This document shows, in pieces, positions 8,051 through 16,410 of a DNA stretch of 64,000 nucleotides. Where the stretch lies: assembly GCF_014655715.1 (NCBI RefSeq), contig NZ_BNBM01000010.1, positions 267,394-331,393 on the forward strand. Reading direction: 5' to 3'. The notes beneath the pieces are model-generated. The model was given only the letters and a program-made list of their open reading frames with translations, was not told where the DNA came from and searched no databases. Every line of letters begins with the position of its first letter. The first letter of the stretch is position 1. A program made the translations under genes and the position numbers. The DNA is from Streptomyces lanatus. Lineage in GTDB: Bacteria; Actinomycetota; Actinomycetes; Streptomycetales; Streptomycetaceae.

Positions 8051-8662
8051 TTAACGAACCAGACCCCACCGGAAGCCGAGCGCCACGGCATGTGCCCGGT
8101 CCGAGGCACCGAGCTTCTTGAACAGTCGCCGGGCGTGCGTCTTCACGGTGTCCTCGGACAGGAACAGCTCCCGCCCGATCTCCGCGTTGGAACGCCCATG
8201 GCTCATACCTTCGAGCACCTGGATCTCACGCGCGGTGAGCGTGGGCGCCGCGCCCATCTCGGCGGACCGCAGCCGCCGCGGGGCAAGACGCCAAGTCGGG
8301 TCGGCCAGCGCCTGCGTGACCGTCGCCCGCAACTCCGCGCGCGAGGCGTCCTTGTGCAGATAGCCACGGGCACCCGCGGCGACCGCGAGGGCCACGCCGT
8401 CCAGGTCCTCGGCGACCGTCAGCATGATGATCCGCGCACCGGGGTCGGCGGACAAAAGCCGCCGCACGGTCTCGACGCCGCCCAGACCGGGCATGCGTAC
8501 GTCCATCAGGATCAGGTCCGAGCGGTCGGCGCCCCAGCGGCGGAGGACTTCCTCGCCGTTGGCCGCCGTCGTCACGCGCTCGACGCCGGGCACGGTCGCG
8601 ACCGCGCGGCGGAGCGCCTCTCGGGCAAGCGGGGAGTCGTCGCAGACGAGGACGGATGTCAT
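8051..8662 (-). CDS. bldM: Developmental response regulator BldM
   Basis: NarL/FixJ-type regulator of 203 residues: receiver domain (VLVCDDSP, phosphorylation-site aspartate Asp54 in LILMDVRMPG, LHKDAS) and C-terminal LuxR helix-turn-helix (LTAREIQVLEGMSHGRSNAEIGRELFLSEDTVKTHARRLFKKLG). Length and Asp54 match S. coelicolor BldM, which controls aerial hyphae genes as a homodimer and later sporulation genes with WhiI, and is known to work without canonical Asp54 phosphorylation. The ATG at 8662 is chosen because GGAGGG precedes it; an in-frame upstream start eight codons earlier has no such site. Divergent from whiD. Confidence 0.95.
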   Translation of the reverse strand: MTSVLVCDDSPLAREALRRAVATVPGVERVTTAANGEEVLRRWGADRSDLILMDVRMPGLGGVETVRRLLSADPGARIIMLTVAEDLDGVALAVAAGARGYLHKDASRAELRATVTQALADPTWRLAPRRLRSAEMGAAPTLTAREIQVLEGMSHGRSNAEIGRELFLSEDTVKTHARRLFKKLGASDRAHAVALGFRWGLVR

Positions 8663-9043
8663 GGCCGCCCTCCGCAGCTGATGCACGTCACCTTGAGCCT
8701 CCAGGCTGGTACGAAATCGTCACCTGTGCGGTCGACCGTCTCGGACGCGTGCCCGAGCGCTTGTTGCTTCAACCGCCTCCGCCCTCTCAACGACGGTCAC
8801 TCGAAAGAGTTACGGGGGCATGTGCCGTCTTCGGCACTCTACGTGAGGGGACGGACACGGGGCAGACATGCGGGGCGGACCCTCAATGTTTCATCACAAC
8901 CCATGCCCCATTCAGACCTTTTTGCTCCCGTTTCTTGGCGTTTGGAGCTAGATTCGCAATGAGTCATATTTTCATCTCCTTAGATCGTAGATGTACGGTC
9001 GTAGACACCGTATCCGCCCAGAACGGCTACAAGGGGTCACGCA
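8663..9043. promoter_or_regulatory. Divergent bldM-whiD regulatory region
   Basis: These 381 bases hold no gene. Features seen: hairpin GTGCCG-TCTT-CGGCAC (8822-8837) in the probable bldM leader, an AT-rich block around 8895-8985, and a direct repeat beginning TCGTAGA at 8985 and again at 8999, 45-60 bases before the whiD start. BldD is known to target bldM in Streptomyces, but I cannot place a BldD site with certainty. Confidence 0.5.
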
Positions 9044-9373
9044 ATGGCAGATTTCTCCCGCCTTCCCGGACCGAACGCGGACCTGTGGGACTGGCAGCTG
9101 CTGGCTGCATGTCGCGGGGTGGACAGCTCCCTCTTCTTTCATCCGGAGGGCGAGCGCGGTGCGGCTCGGAGCGCTCGAGAGAACTCGGCCAAGGAGGTCT
9201 GCATGAGGTGCCCGGTGCGCGCGCAGTGCGCGGCGCACGCGCTGGCGGTCCGCGAACCGTACGGCGTGTGGGGCGGCCTGACCGAGGACGAGCGCGAGGA
9301 ACTCATGGGGCGGGCCCGCAACCGTCTGGTGTCGGCGTCGACAACCAGCGGCGACACCGGTCCGAACTCCTGA
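9044..9373 (+). CDS. whiD: WhiB-like iron-sulfur protein WhiD
   Basis: Small Wbl-family protein (109 residues) needed for late sporulation in S. coelicolor; Wbl proteins bind an O2- and NO-sensitive [4Fe-4S] cluster and contact the primary sigma factor. The four cysteines are C23, C53, C56 and C62 (C-X29-C-X2-C-X5-C), followed by the G-V-W-G-G turn (residues 74-78) and a basic tail with MGRARNR. The start has AAGGGG seven bases upstream. Divergent from bldM and closed by a perfect terminator hairpin. Confidence 0.94.
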   Translation: MADFSRLPGPNADLWDWQLLAACRGVDSSLFFHPEGERGAARSARENSAKEVCMRCPVRAQCAAHALAVREPYGVWGGLTEDEREELMGRARNRLVSASTTSGDTGPNS

Positions 9374-9392
9374 AGGAACGTTTCTTCACAGC

Positions 9393-9414
9393 AGGGCACG
9401 CGCGTGCGTGCCCT
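9393..9414 (+). terminator. Bidirectional terminator between whiD and the LysR gene
   Basis: AGGGCACGC (9393-9401) pairs with GCGTGCCCT (9406-9414) around a four-base loop, 20 bases after the whiD stop and 18 bases after the end of the convergent LysR gene. Confidence 0.8.
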
Positions 9415-9431
9415 TCCTTCTGCGCGCCCTG

Positions 9432-10328
9432 CTAGCGACCGGCGGCCCGCGCCAGCTGCTCCAGCGTCGCCGCGACGGCCGGCACCTGCGCCAGGTCGGG
9501 CAGCGTGAGCGCGACGATCTCCCGGCGGACCGCCGGTTCCAGCGTCAGCATGCGGGCACCTCGTGGCCGTACGGACTCCACGGCCAGCTGGGGCAGGACG
9601 GCCACGCCCAGGCCGGCGCCGACCAGGCCGACCACCGCCGGATAGTCGTCGGTGGCGAAGTCGATGCGGGGCGTGAAGCCTGCGCCCTCGCACACCTCGA
9701 CCAGCTGTCCCCGGCAGCGCGGGCACCCGGCGATCCAGGGCTCGGCGGCGAGTTCCCCGATGGCGACGGACCCGGAGCGGGCGAGCCGGTGCCGTTCCGG
9801 TACGAGGCCGACGAGACGGTCCGTCAGCAGGGGGCGTACGACGAGGTCGTCCCACTCCCCGTCCTGGGCCGCGCCCTCGTACCGGAAGGCGAGCGCCACA
9901 TCGCAGTCGCCCTCGCGCAGCAGTTCGACCGACTTCGGCGGCTCGGCCTCCTCCAGGGAGACACGGGTGCCCGGGTGCGCGGCGCGCAGGGCCGCGAGGG
10001 CGGTCGGGACGAGGGTGGAGCTGCCGCTGGGGAAGGAGACGAGGCGTACCCGTCCGGCGCGCAGGCCGGCGATGGCGGCGACCTCCTCCTCGGCGGCGGT
10101 GAGTCCGGCGAGGATCCCGGCGGCATGCCGCACCAGCGACTCACCGGCCTGGGTCAGCCGCATCTCGCGCCCGCTGCGGACCAGCAGCGGGGTGCCGACG
10201 GATGCCTCCAGGGCCTTCATCTGCTGGCTGACGGCGGGCTGGGTGCAGCCCAGCTCACGCCCCGCCGCGGAGAAGGATCCGGTGGCGGCGACGGCGCGCA
10301 GCACACGGAGATGACGGGCCTCGATCAC
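9432..10328 (-). CDS. LysR-family transcriptional regulator
   Basis: 298-residue LTTR with N-terminal winged helix-turn-helix (ARHLRVLRAVAATGSFSAAGRELGCTQPAVSQQMKALE) and a periplasmic-binding-protein-like effector domain (VRLVSFPSGSSTLVPTALAALRAAHPG onward). The GTG at 10328 fits the family, which starts just before the DNA-binding helix; the frame stays open 20 codons upstream without a ribosome site. Divergent from the MOSC gene 80 bases away, so that gene is a plausible target. Effector unknown. Confidence 0.88.
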   Translation of the reverse strand: MIEARHLRVLRAVAATGSFSAAGRELGCTQPAVSQQMKALEASVGTPLLVRSGREMRLTQAGESLVRHAAGILAGLTAAEEEVAAIAGLRAGRVRLVSFPSGSSTLVPTALAALRAAHPGTRVSLEEAEPPKSVELLREGDCDVALAFRYEGAAQDGEWDDLVVRPLLTDRLVGLVPERHRLARSGSVAIGELAAEPWIAGCPRCRGQLVEVCEGAGFTPRIDFATDDYPAVVGLVGAGLGVAVLPQLAVESVRPRGARMLTLEPAVRREIVALTLPDLAQVPAVAATLEQLARAAGR

Positions 10329-10408
10329 CCGTCGAGCATAAGCGAACCTTGGGCACGGCACCGGATAGTGCGTGGACGCTTTGACCACTGCTCGCCTACC
10401 GTGCCGTC

Positions 10409-11077
10409 ATGAAGCTTCTGTCTGTGAACCTGGGCCGTCGGAAGTACGTGCAGTACACCGATCACCCCGAAGGCGTGACCGGGATCGACAAACGGCCGGT
10501 CGAGGGGCCGGTGCGGCTGGCGGCGCCCGGGCCCAAGGGGGTCGGGGGAAGCGGCGTGGCCGGGGACGACGTGTGCAGCCTGCGCCATCACGGCGGCGAC
10601 GACCAGGCCGTGTACGCGGTGGCGCGCGAGGACCTCGACGACTGGGAGCGCGAGCTGGGGCGCCCGCTGGCGAACGGCGGCTTCGGCGAGAACCTCACGA
10701 CCCTCGGCCTCGATGTGTCCGGCGCGCTGATCGGCGAGCGCTGGCGGATCGGGTCCCAGGTGGTGCTGGAGGTGACCAGCGGCCGGATTCCCTGTCGTAC
10801 CTTCCAGGGCCATGTGGGTGAGCAGCGGTGGGTGAAGCGGTTCACGGAGCGGGGTGCGCCGGGCGCGTATCTCCGGGTGATCGAGCCCGGTGAGATCCGG
10901 GCGGGCGACGCAGTGGAGATCGTTCACCGGCCCGATCACGATGTGACGGTGGCGCTGCAGTTCCGGGCGGTGACGACGGAGCGTGCTCTGCTGCCGCGGT
11001 TGCTGGCGGCCGGGGACGCGCTGCATCCGGAGGCGCGGGAGGCGGCGCGGAAGTACGTGGCGCGGCACGAAAGCTGA
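10409..11077 (+). CDS. MOSC domain protein (YiiM-like)
   Basis: 222-residue protein with the MOSC core: early strand LLSVNLGRRKYV, a central GGDDQAVYAVAREDLDDWERELGR segment, FGENLTTLGLDVSGALIGERWRIG, and the conserved-cysteine stretch SGRIPCRTFQ, followed by a helical C-terminus typical of YiiM-type proteins. MOSC domains bind molybdenum cofactor and YiiM relatives reduce N-hydroxylated compounds; the substrate here is unknown. Divergent from the LysR gene, which may regulate it. Confidence 0.85.
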   Translation: MKLLSVNLGRRKYVQYTDHPEGVTGIDKRPVEGPVRLAAPGPKGVGGSGVAGDDVCSLRHHGGDDQAVYAVAREDLDDWERELGRPLANGGFGENLTTLGLDVSGALIGERWRIGSQVVLEVTSGRIPCRTFQGHVGEQRWVKRFTERGAPGAYLRVIEPGEIRAGDAVEIVHRPDHDVTVALQFRAVTTERALLPRLLAAGDALHPEAREAARKYVARHES

Positions 11078-11174
11078 TAGGCGCTCACGGCGCACGTCTT
11101 CGCCGGGGCTTCACCGATCGGGAGGGCCTGTGCAGCAAGCGGACGCACCCGGTCCGGGTCACTAATCTTGCGCC

Positions 11175-11948
11175 ATGACAACGGCATTGATTACGGGATC
11201 GACCGCGGGTATCGGCGCCGCGTTCGCACGGCGGCTGGCCGCCGACGGGCACGACCTCGTCCTGGTGGCCCGGGACGCCAAGCGGCTGCGCGAGCAGGCG
11301 ACCGAACTGCACGACCGGCACGGCATCGAGGCCGAGGTGCTGATCGCCGACCTCGCCGAGGACACCGGCATCGAGTCGGTCGCCACCCGCCTCGGCGACC
11401 GCCGCAACCCCGTCGACCTGCTGATCAACAACGCCGGCTTCGGCAACAAGGGCCGCTATCTCGACGTCTCCATGGCCGACGAGCTGAAGATGCTCAAGGT
11501 GCACTGCGAGGCGGTGCTGCGGCTCACGTCGGCCGCGGCGGAGGCGATGCGGGAGCGAGGGCGCGGCGGTGTCGTCAACGTCGCCTCGGTCGCGGCGTTC
11601 GTGCCGCGCGGGACGTACGGCGCGTCCAAGGCGTGGGTCGTGCAGTTCACGCAGGGGGCGGCGCGGGATCTGGCCGGGAGCGGGGTGCGGCTCATGGCGC
11701 TGTGCCCCGGGTTCGTGCGGACCGAGTTCCACGAGCGGGCCGGGATGGGGACGGACAACATTCCGGGGTGGATGTGGCTGGACGCGGACAAGCTGGTGGC
11801 GTCGGGGCTGGATGATCTGGCGCGGGGGAAGGCCGTGTCGATCCCGGATCCCCGGTACAAGGTGCTGCTGGGGGCGGCGAAGCTGGTGCCCCGGGGGATG
11901 CTGGGCGGGATCAGTTCGCGGACCGGGCGGAAGTACGGGCCCCAGTAG
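11175..11948 (+). CDS. Short-chain dehydrogenase/reductase
   Basis: 257-residue classical SDR: NAD(P)-binding TGSTAGIGAAFARRL (TGxxxGIG), NNAG in LLINNAGFGNKG, catalytic Ser in NVASVAAFVPRG and the YGASKAW active-site motif (YxxxK). An Asp/Arg pattern after strand 2 (VARDAKRL) suggests NADP preference. It resembles DltE/YqjQ-like oxidoreductases; substrate unknown. The last 38 bases overlap the 3' end of the convergent STAND-like gene. Confidence 0.9.
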   Translation: MTTALITGSTAGIGAAFARRLAADGHDLVLVARDAKRLREQATELHDRHGIEAEVLIADLAEDTGIESVATRLGDRRNPVDLLINNAGFGNKGRYLDVSMADELKMLKVHCEAVLRLTSAAAEAMRERGRGGVVNVASVAAFVPRGTYGASKAWVVQFTQGAARDLAGSGVRLMALCPGFVRTEFHERAGMGTDNIPGWMWLDADKLVASGLDDLARGKAVSIPDPRYKVLLGAAKLVPRGMLGGISSRTGRKYGPQ

Positions 11949-14900
11949 GCGGGTTGCCGGCCGCCGCCCGGCCGGACAGCGCGTCGACGATCAGCGGGAC
12001 GGTGCCGGGCTCGACCCGAATCAGGGTGGGGAGCACGTCCTTGAGCGGCAGGTGCTGCAGGGCCCGGGCGAGGAACAGGCGGCCGCGGGCCGGGTCCGCG
12101 GCGGGGGCGAGGAGCTGCCAGAGGTGGGCCTGGTCGGCGCCGGACTGCCCTGCCGTGCGGACCAGTTCCTCGGCCCGGGTGTACTGACCGGCGCTCACGA
12201 GGGCTCCGATCAGCGCGCGCAACAGATACGGACGGCTTCCGTACTCCTCGTCGCGTGCCCGGGCCTCCACCAGTTCCAGAGCGCGGTCGTACTGCTTCAT
12301 GGCCACCATCCCCCGAAGAACGGCATAGATGTCCGCCGGGTCGTGCCGGGGGCGGTCGATCACGCGGCCCAGCAGCCGCTCACCGGCCGCGTCCTGCCCC
12401 ACCGCGACGTACGCGCGCAGCACGTCTTCGACCGCCGCCCCGTAGATTCCCCGCTCGAAGTCGGGCACGGCTTCCGCATGGACCCGCGCGGCGCCCTCTT
12501 CGTCCCCCGAGGCCACCAGGTGCAGCACGAGCAGGGCCCAGGCACGGGCACGATGCTGACCGGGGTCCATCCCGGCGATGAGTGCGCGGGCCCGCGCCAC
12601 GTCGCCCGCGCCGAGCGCGCTCTCGGCGATCGTCGTGCGCATACGGTCGCGGTTCTCGCCGTACGTCCCCGTCGTCAGCTCCGCCGCCCGGTCGAACTGC
12701 CCGCGCGCACAGAGCGGTTCGACGAGGATCTCCTCCATGTGGAAGTAGGCGCCCCTGGAACGGTCCCTGGGAGCGGCGCGGAACCTGCGCACCACGTCCT
12801 CGGCCTCCTCGAACCGCCCCGTCCAGGCCAGTGCGCGCACCACATCGGCCACCCGGAACTCCAGGTCCCTGTCCCCCGTGCCCTCGTCGCTGTCGGGTCC
12901 GGGGATCTCGGGCATCTCGATCTGGGCCGCCAAGGCCTCGGCCGCTTCGGCCTCGCCCTGCTGTCCGAGGACCGGCACCGAGAGCGCCGCGTCGAGGCTG
13001 CCGCCCCGGCTCGGCCTGCGCAGTTCCGCCTCCACCCCGGCGATCAGGCGCGTCACGCGCTCGGCGACGGCGGCGTCGTTCGTCGCGGCCGCCACGGCAC
13101 CGCGCAGGAACGCCTCGTAGCCCTGCACGGCCTCACGGCGCTCGCGCATGGCGAAGAACAGACGCGCCAGCTCCAGTGCCCGGTCGAAGTCCCCCGCCAG
13201 GGCCCGTGCCTCGATGACGCCGTGCAGGGGATAGCCGTCGAACATCTGGTTAGGTGCCTCGCGCGCCAGGGCCTCGGCCCGGTCGAGGTCGCCGGCCGCG
13301 GTCAGCACCTCGATCAGAGCGGCGCCCGCCCTCGCCCGTTCCGGCCGGTCGGGGTGGTCCCGGACCAGGCTCTCCAGTTCCTCGTACGCTCCCGATTCCG
13401 CGAGGCCCCTCGCCACACCAACCAGCGCCGCGGCCCTGACGTCCCGGTCGAAGGACCCCGGTGCGGGCCGCTCGATGCGCTCGACGAGCGCCCGCGCCCG
13501 GTCGGTCTCACCGGCGGCGGCCCATGCCGTCGCCACATGGCATGTGCTCCAGGCGCGGTCCTTGTCGTCCTCCACGAGCGACGCCGCCGTCTCGGCCCGG
13601 TCGTACTCCCCCACGTCCACGAGGTGCCGGACGATGTACCACAGCGCGGGCGACGCGTTCAGGGTCTCGTCCACGCGCGCGAAGCACCGTCGGGCTTCGT
13701 CCTCCCGGCCGGTCAGCCGCAGTGCCTGGGCGGTCCAGATCAGCACCAGGGGTTCGGCCTCGGGTCCGGCGGCGCGGGCCAGTGCCTCGGCCCGGTCGAG
13801 GCGGTCCATCCGTACCCAGAGGGAGGCCACGCCGGCGGCGCCCAGGGCGCGGGCGCTGATCTTCTCCTGCGCCAGACACAGGGCCTCGGCCCGGTCGAGC
13901 TCTCCGGACCGCGCCCAGGACAGGGCCAGTTCGAACACGAAATTGGCACGAGGGAGGGAGAACGCCTCGGGCTCGGCATGGAAGAGGTCGTCGGCGCGGT
14001 CGGTCAGTCCGAGGTGGAGCCAACCGCGGAACGTGTCCATCAGTATCCACAGCCGGTCCCGCTCCTCGACCCGGCCGCCCGGCCCGGCCTCGGCCTCCGC
14101 CTCCTCCAGGAGCCGCACGGCGTCTTCCGGGTCACCGTGGTCCGCGAGTTCCCCGGCGACAACGACCAGCGTGTGCATCCTCTCCTTGAGATCCGGAATG
14201 CTGCGCGCGAGCGCCTCCGCCCGACGGGTGCGCCCGAGCGCCGCCCACGCCCGGGGCAGGGCCCTGGTCAGGAGGTCGTTGCGGCTGTCCAGCTCCTCAC
14301 GCCGCAGGGCGAGCCGGGTGACGTCCAGCAGATCAGGCGTCCCCGACTCGACCAGCAGATCCTCGGTGGTCCGGATCTCGATCAGCGCCGCCGCGTCGCC
14401 TCCGGTGGCTTCGAGCATGCGGTCGTGCCGTGTCTCGTCCCCCGCGCAGCCGACCATGCGCCGCAGATCCCGCCGGCCCCGCAGCATCCGGAAGTATCCG
14501 CGCAGCAGATACTCCGGTGTGTCCGCCGGCCAGCCCCGCGCCCGCCACCCCTCGGCCCACGCGTGCAGCTCGTCCCGGTACCGGTCGAGTTCCCGCGCAC
14601 CCAGCATCTCCTCGGCCTGGGACTGGAGTTCCTCATGGCCCAGCAGATAGACGCTCGCCCGGACACCGAAGGTGCGCCCCGCCCGGGTGCGCAGCACATC
14701 CCGTACGTCATAGGGCACGGCGCCGGTCAGCGCGGCCAGGTCCTCGGCGGTCAGGCCGCCGCCCGCCGCCGTCACCAGCGCCAGCAGGTCGTACTCCAGA
14801 CCGCCGGCCTCGATCAGCCGCTTCAGTTCCCGTTCCGCCTCGGTGCGGACCGCGCGGGCGTACGGCGACGGTGACAGGGTGCGCACGATCGCGGGGTCGC

Positions 14901-15561
14901 GCAGCGGATGGTCGTCGGGTACGTCGCCCGGGAGCGGCGGGTTCAGGCGGCCCGCGACCAGGACGCGCATGCCCGCGTCGGGGCGGGCCGGCAGCAGGGC
15001 GGCGATGCTGTGGGCGTCGGGTCCCGTGGTGACGCCGCGGTCCTCGTCGAGGCCGTCGACCAGCAGGACCAGGCGCTCGCCGTGCGCGGCGCAGGCCCGT
15101 GCCGCCGCCACGTACAGATGCAGGAGGTGGGCTTCGCGGGTCGCCTCGGTCAGATGGGCGGGGAGGTCCTCGCCGGCCAGCTCCGCCAGCTGTTCCAGTA
15201 CGACATCGACGTACGCCACGACGTCGTTCTGTGCGCCGAGGCGGGCCGTGACGAAGAAGGGGACGACTCGGACCCCTGGCGGCGGGTTCAGTGCGAACCG
15301 CGACATCAGCGCCGTCTTGCCCGCCCATGCCGGTGCCCGCCACCAGGCGTACACCGGGCCGGATTCCGCGGTGCAGAAGTCGGTGAGTTCCGCCGACTCG
15401 TCGTCCCTGCCGACCAGTTGGGGCGGGGCGATCCGCCGCACCTGCTCCCAGTAGGCCGAGCGCACCGGCGAGGCGAGCAGGATGCGGTTGTGATCGCCGG
15501 TGACGACGACCCCGATGTCCTGTCCCGCGGCCACCGACCGCTGCTTCCCCCACCAGCGCAT
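11911..15561 (-). CDS. STAND-like ATP-binding protein with helical-repeat C-terminus
   Basis: A 1,216-residue cytosolic protein. Residues 10-30 contain a short VVVTGDHN segment seen in front of many Streptomyces NTPases. An NTPase domain follows with P-loop A-P-A-W-A-G-K-T (76-83) and Walker B LVLLVDGLDED (164-174). From about residue 330 the protein is degenerate TPR-like helical pairs, many carrying the signature (D/Y)RAEALA, up to the C-terminus. Architecture matches a large uncharacterised Streptomyces family related to STAND/NACHT signalling ATPases, whose relatives include antiphage sensors; no effector domain is recognisable. The ATG at 15561 is chosen because the upstream extension would run toward the divergent gene. 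Its 3' end overlaps the SDR gene. Confidence 0.8.
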   Translation of the reverse strand: MRWWGKQRSVAAGQDIGVVVTGDHNRILLASPVRSAYWEQVRRIAPPQLVGRDDESAELTDFCTAESGPVYAWWRAPAWAGKTALMSRFALNPPPGVRVVPFFVTARLGAQNDVVAYVDVVLEQLAELAGEDLPAHLTEATREAHLLHLYVAAARACAAHGERLVLLVDGLDEDRGVTTGPDAHSIAALLPARPDAGMRVLVAGRLNPPLPGDVPDDHPLRDPAIVRTLSPSPYARAVRTEAERELKRLIEAGGLEYDLLALVTAAGGGLTAEDLAALTGAVPYDVRDVLRTRAGRTFGVRASVYLLGHEELQSQAEEMLGARELDRYRDELHAWAEGWRARGWPADTPEYLLRGYFRMLRGRRDLRRMVGCAGDETRHDRMLEATGGDAAALIEIRTTEDLLVESGTPDLLDVTRLALRREELDSRNDLLTRALPRAWAALGRTRRAEALARSIPDLKERMHTLVVVAGELADHGDPEDAVRLLEEAEAEAGPGGRVEERDRLWILMDTFRGWLHLGLTDRADDLFHAEPEAFSLPRANFVFELALSWARSGELDRAEALCLAQEKISARALGAAGVASLWVRMDRLDRAEALARAAGPEAEPLVLIWTAQALRLTGREDEARRCFARVDETLNASPALWYIVRHLVDVGEYDRAETAASLVEDDKDRAWSTCHVATAWAAAGETDRARALVERIERPAPGSFDRDVRAAALVGVARGLAESGAYEELESLVRDHPDRPERARAGAALIEVLTAAGDLDRAEALAREAPNQMFDGYPLHGVIEARALAGDFDRALELARLFFAMRERREAVQGYEAFLRGAVAAATNDAAVAERVTRLIAGVEAELRRPSRGGSLDAALSVPVLGQQGEAEAAEALAAQIEMPEIPGPDSDEGTGDRDLEFRVADVVRALAWTGRFEEAEDVVRRFRAAPRDRSRGAYFHMEEILVEPLCARGQFDRAAELTTGTYGENRDRMRTTIAESALGAGDVARARALIAGMDPGQHRARAWALLVLHLVASGDEEGAARVHAEAVPDFERGIYGAAVEDVLRAYVAVGQDAAGERLLGRVIDRPRHDPADIYAVLRGMVAMKQYDRALELVEARARDEEYGSRPYLLRALIGALVSAGQYTRAEELVRTAGQSGADQAHLWQLLAPAADPARGRLFLARALQHLPLKDVLPTLIRVEPGTVPLIVDALSGRAAAGNPPTGARTSARSAN

Positions 15562-15647
15562 GCGCTCATGATGCCAAAGCGCCGACAGGCACGGTGCCGC
15601 GCCAGTGGGGACAATGGTTGTGTCCAGCCCCACCGGGAGGCGACGCC

Positions 15648-16340
15648 ATGACCTTCGTGCAGCTCATCGATTGCAGGACCAGCCGCTTCGACGAGATGAA
15701 CCGGCTGATGGACAGGTGGGTCGAGCAGACCCGGGGGAAACGGACGGCGACGCACGACATCATCGGGAAGGACCGGTCCGACTCGGGGCACTTCATCGAG
15801 ATCGTGGAGTTCGCGTCGTACGAGGACGCGATGCGCAACTCGAACCTGCCCGAGACCGACCGGATCTTCCAGGAGATGGTCGCGCTCTGCGACGAGACGC
15901 CGACGTTCACCGATCTCGACGTCGTGCGGGACGAGCAGCTGAACTGCCTGGCCGCGCGGAGCTTCTTCGAGGACATGGGGAGGATGGCGCCGGAGGCCAT
16001 CGGCGGGCATCTCACCGATGACTACGTGGATCACGACCCGTCGTATCCGGAGCCGGTGCACGGTGTCGCCGGGATCCGGGAGCAGTACGCCGGGTGGCGT
16101 GCCGCCTTCGACTTCGCGTTCCGGATCGACGACCAGCTGGCCCAGGACGACCAGGTGTGCACGCGGTGGACATGGAGCGCCCGGCACACCGGTGAGTTCC
16201 TGGGGATCCCGGCGACCGGGCAGGACGTGACCATGCAGGGCATGACCTGGCAGCGGTTCCGGGACGGCCGGATCTGCGAGGGACACTGGATGTACGACCG
16301 GGCCGGGTTGCTGGAGCAGCTCGGGGTACTCGGTCAGTGA
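15648..16340 (+). CDS. Fusion of ABM-like ferredoxin-fold domain with SnoaL-like ester cyclase domain
   Basis: 230 residues in two parts. Residues 1-95 (FVQLIDCRTSRFDEMNRLMD, GHFIEIVEFASYEDAM) look like a dimeric alpha/beta-barrel (antibiotic-monooxygenase-like) domain; residues 100-230 (LAARSFFEDMGRM, YVDHDPSYPEPVHGVAGIREQYAGWRAAF, GMTWQRFRDGRICEGHWMYDRAGLLEQLG) form a SnoaL-like polyketide/ester cyclase domain. The SnoaL fold alone does not tell substrate. The start is at ATG 15648, preceded by GGGAGGC. Divergent from the STAND-like gene with an 86-base gap; closed by a strong terminator. Confidence 0.8.
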   Translation: MTFVQLIDCRTSRFDEMNRLMDRWVEQTRGKRTATHDIIGKDRSDSGHFIEIVEFASYEDAMRNSNLPETDRIFQEMVALCDETPTFTDLDVVRDEQLNCLAARSFFEDMGRMAPEAIGGHLTDDYVDHDPSYPEPVHGVAGIREQYAGWRAAFDFAFRIDDQLAQDDQVCTRWTWSARHTGEFLGIPATGQDVTMQGMTWQRFRDGRICEGHWMYDRAGLLEQLGVLGQ

Positions 16341-16354
16341 CGCCCGCGAAGGGA

Positions 16355-16386
16355 GAAGCCCCCGCTGCCATGGCAGCGGGGGCTTC
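16355..16386. terminator. Perfect palindromic bidirectional terminator before groEL end
   Basis: GAAGCCCCCGCTGCCA (16355-16370) is directly followed by its exact reverse complement (16371-16386). It separates the ester cyclase gene from the convergent groEL. Confidence 0.88.
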
Positions 16387-16410
16387 TTCGGGTGAGGCGT
16401 GCCTCAGTGC

